Positions 6,330 to 7,498 of a DNA stretch of 7,498 nt are shown in pieces. Source of the stretch: JBFHES01 sp041584015 (GTDB lineage Bacteria > Bacteroidota > Bacteroidia > Bacteroidales > M50B96); the NCBI GenBank assembly GCA_041584015.1, contig JBFHES010000222.1:1-7498 (forward strand), written 5' to 3'. The position numbers were made by a program, and so were the translations under genes. The notes under the pieces were generated by a model, which made no database searches, was not told the origin of the DNA, and worked only from the letters and a program-made list of their open reading frames with translations. Every line of letters begins with the position of its first letter. The stretch's first letter is position 1.

Positions 6330-6854
6330 ATGAATATTGAAAAAAACAAAGTTGTTGGAATCTCATACGAACTTAGACCAAATGGGAAAGATAACGAGGT
6401 AGCAGAAAAAGTTGATAGCGCTCAGCCATTACAATTTGTATTTGGTGTTGGTTATATGCTTCCTGCATTTGAAAAGCACCTTGAAGGTTTAACTGTTGGT
6501 GGAAAATTTGATTTCTCATTAACTGCTGCTGAAGGATATGGCGAGCTTGATGAAAAAGCTGTTGTTGATTTGCAGAAAGAGCTTTTTATGGCTGATGGTG
6601 AATTAAGAGAAGATTTGTTGGTTGTTGGAAATACTATTCCAATGCGCGACCAGCAAGGTAATCGTCTTGACGGAAGAGTTTTAGAAGTTGCTGATGAAAC
6701 TGTAAAGCTTGACTTTAATCACCCAATGGCTGGTAATAGCCTATTTTTTACAGGTGAAATTATGGAAGTACGCGAAGCTACTCAAGAAGAACTTGAGCAT
6801 GGTCACGTTCACCATGAGCATCACGACTGTAGTGGTTGTACACATTGTGGATAA
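6330..6854 (+). CDS. slyD: SlyD-type FKBP peptidyl-prolyl cis-trans isomerase with metal-binding tail
   Basis: This 174-residue cytosolic protein should catalyse proline isomerisation and act as a folding helper; SlyD of E. coli also delivers nickel to hydrogenase assembly. The FKBP half-domains are about residues 1-71 and 126-150, split by the insert-in-flap chaperone domain (about 72-125). Matching stretches include VVGISYELR near the start, PAFEKHLEGLTVGGKFDF at 45-62, EGYGELDE at 68-75, and FNHPMAGNSLFF followed by VREATQEELEHGHVH at 147-161. The tail at 157-174 is rich in His and Cys (H157, H159, H161, H162, H164, H165, C167, C170, H172, C173) and should bind Ni, Zn or Cu; it is shorter than the tail of E. 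coli SlyD. There is no signal peptide. The gene stands alone: its own promoter lies at 6238-6267 and a strong terminator begins 24 nt after the stop. The ATG at 6330 fits the family N-terminus. No hydrogenase or nickel genes are in view, so the metal role is inferred from the tail only. Confidence 0.95.
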   Translation: MNIEKNKVVGISYELRPNGKDNEVAEKVDSAQPLQFVFGVGYMLPAFEKHLEGLTVGGKFDFSLTAAEGYGELDEKAVVDLQKELFMADGELREDLLVVGNTIPMRDQQGNRLDGRVLEVADETVKLDFNHPMAGNSLFFTGEIMEVREATQEELEHGHVHHEHHDCSGCTHCG

Positions 6855-6877
6855 GCAATGTCTTAAAAATATTGTAG

Positions 6878-6907
6878 ACCCGTATCATTCTTGATACGGG
6901 TTTTTTT
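6878..6907 (+). terminator. Rho-independent terminator of the slyD-like gene
   Basis: ACCCGTATCA (6878-6887) and TGATACGGGT (6892-6901) form a perfect 10-bp stem with a TTCT loop, followed by a run of seven T ending at 6907. It lies between convergent genes. The minus-strand side lacks a good T-tract, so it mainly serves the plus strand. Confidence 0.93.
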
Positions 6908-6927
6908 GTGCCTTAGAAATTCTACAA

Positions 6928-7248
6928 CTAAGAAAAATTTCGTTGAGCTTGCCTATCAAGAAACCTGTTAACAATAAAGTGATCAACAAGAAATGCAGAT
7001 CCTGCATTCAGCATAATTGTGAGTACAACATTTTGCATTTGCTCAATAATATCGGCGTAAAGCAAACTGAACATTGGTATAAGGATAACGAGCTTAATTA
7101 CCTTTAGCGGGAATATATAGTTCTTACCTATTGGATGTTCAGTGCTTCCTGTTTTTTGTTGAATCTTCAATAATTGCCTGTAATATACAATTTGAAGTAA
7201 AGTGTATATAGGAATGAATAATGCCAGTGTGATTGTAATTTCTTTCAT
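6928..7248 (-). CDS. Small integral membrane protein of unknown function
   Basis: This 106-residue protein shows three predicted transmembrane segments: about 3-23 (ITITLALFIPIYTLLQIVYY), 46-66 (FPLKVIKLVILIPMFSLLYA) and 73-94 (VVLTIMLNAGSAFLVDHFIV). The loop between the first two (about 24-45) is polar and basic, and the C-terminus ends in a basic stretch RFLDRQAQRNF. I do not recognise the family. The ATG at 7246-7248 starts just before the first membrane helix; no Shine-Dalgarno sequence or exact -7 consensus is seen upstream, only a near match (TAGTTTG, one base short in spacing) around 7276-7282. It converges with the slyD-like gene and is separated from the arsenite exporter upstream by a terminator, so it need not belong to an arsenic operon. 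The coherent hydrophobic pattern supports a real gene. Confidence 0.7.
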   Translation of the reverse strand: MKEITITLALFIPIYTLLQIVYYRQLLKIQQKTGSTEHPIGKNYIFPLKVIKLVILIPMFSLLYADIIEQMQNVVLTIMLNAGSAFLVDHFIVNRFLDRQAQRNFS

Positions 7249-7285
7249 TAGTTTGAATTGGTTCGCGAGTATAGCGCAAACTATT

Positions 7286-7324
7286 TAATAAAAAAACAGC
7301 ACAAGCGTGGTGCTCGTGCTGTTT
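7286..7324 (-). terminator. Rho-independent terminator of the arsenite exporter gene
   Basis: On the minus strand AAACAGCAC pairs with GTGCTGTTT (7316-7324 and 7294-7302, a 9-bp stem), with a further 3-bp AGC/GCT helix after one mismatch and a 5-nt loop. TTTTTTTATTAA follows on the minus strand. The hairpin begins about 20 nt after the exporter stop codon. The plus-strand side continues into TTTCAAATTTT and would be a weak terminator at most. Confidence 0.88.
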
Positions 7325-7344
7325 CAAATTTTATGTAAGTTCGT

Positions 7345-7498
7345 TTAACAAATCTCCGGATCCTTTACGTCTCCTTCGCTTGCCTTTGGAAAATATTTCT
7401 TTTGAAAGCGCAAAGCAACATTCACCAATGCAATTAATACAGGCACTTCAACCAAAGGACCAATAACCGCGGCAAATGCTTCGTCGGAGTTTAGCCCA
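7345..7498 (-). CDS. arsB: ACR3-family arsenite efflux transporter, C-terminal end only
   Basis: Only the last 50 codons and the TAA stop are inside the window; the gene continues past the right edge. The peptide GLNSDEAFAAVIGPLVEVPV followed by LIALVNVALRFQKKYF matches the last membrane helix and C-terminus of ACR3-type arsenite/H+ antiporters, which pump As(III) out across the inner membrane. The short hydrophilic tail (PKASEGDVKDPEIC) ends in a cysteine, which could touch a thiol-binding metalloid, though this is speculative. A strong terminator follows. Other ars genes (arsR, arsC) would lie to the right, out of view. ACR3 transporters are often named either arsB or acr3. The family call is strong in spite of the short fragment because the GPLVEVPV helix is highly characteristic. 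Confidence 0.87.
   Translation of the reverse strand, partial: GLNSDEAFAAVIGPLVEVPVLIALVNVALRFQKKYFPKASEGDVKDPEIC

Noticed and set aside
7139..7327. 62-codon minus-strand frame overlapping the small membrane protein
   Set aside because: It runs through the terminator hairpin at 7286-7324 and has no coherent membrane or domain pattern; the frame at 6928-7248 does.

Overview
The window looks like an AT-rich chromosomal segment from a member of the Bacteroidota. Five things point there: a secreted protein ending in a type IX secretion (T9SS) sorting domain, a BACON-type beta domain, a near-perfect Bacteroidota promoter (TTG-N19-TAGTTTTG), start codons without Shine-Dalgarno sequences, and dnaN followed by a DnaQ-like exonuclease. 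I cannot name the genus from the sequence.

Layout. On the minus strand, reading from 4242 down to 1, are a two-lamin-tail-domain T9SS cargo protein (2785-4242), the sliding clamp dnaN (1517-2647), a DEDDh 3'-5' exonuclease with an ExoX-like C-terminal module (677-1450), and a secreted protein of unknown function cut by the left edge (1-530). A strong intrinsic terminator lies between dnaN and the exonuclease (1452-1488), and a weaker one follows the exonuclease (638-663). Divergent from the lamin-tail gene, on the plus strand, is a secreted beta-lactamase-fold serine hydrolase (4380-5924) closed by a strong terminator (5961-5998). About 240 bases with no recognisable gene follow. Then come a well-formed promoter (6238-6267) and an SlyD-type FKBP prolyl isomerase with a metal-binding His/Cys tail (6330-6854), closed by another strong terminator (6878-6907). 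On the minus strand at the right are a 106-residue membrane protein of unknown function (6928-7248) and, after its own terminator (7286-7324), the last 50 codons of an ACR3-family arsenite exporter (7345-7498).

Functionally this is mostly unrelated housekeeping and cell-surface genes in short, separately terminated transcription units. The one clear functional pairing is the clamp and the exonuclease, plausibly a replication/proofreading pair. The exonuclease carries a QLDKY sequence just after its nuclease domain that could be a clamp-binding peptide. I do not see a convincing new biological system. The most useful leads are the terminator placed directly against the exonuclease start codon, the candidate clamp-binding motif, the SlyD leader hairpin that begins at the predicted transcription start, and the internally duplicated lamin-tail protein.
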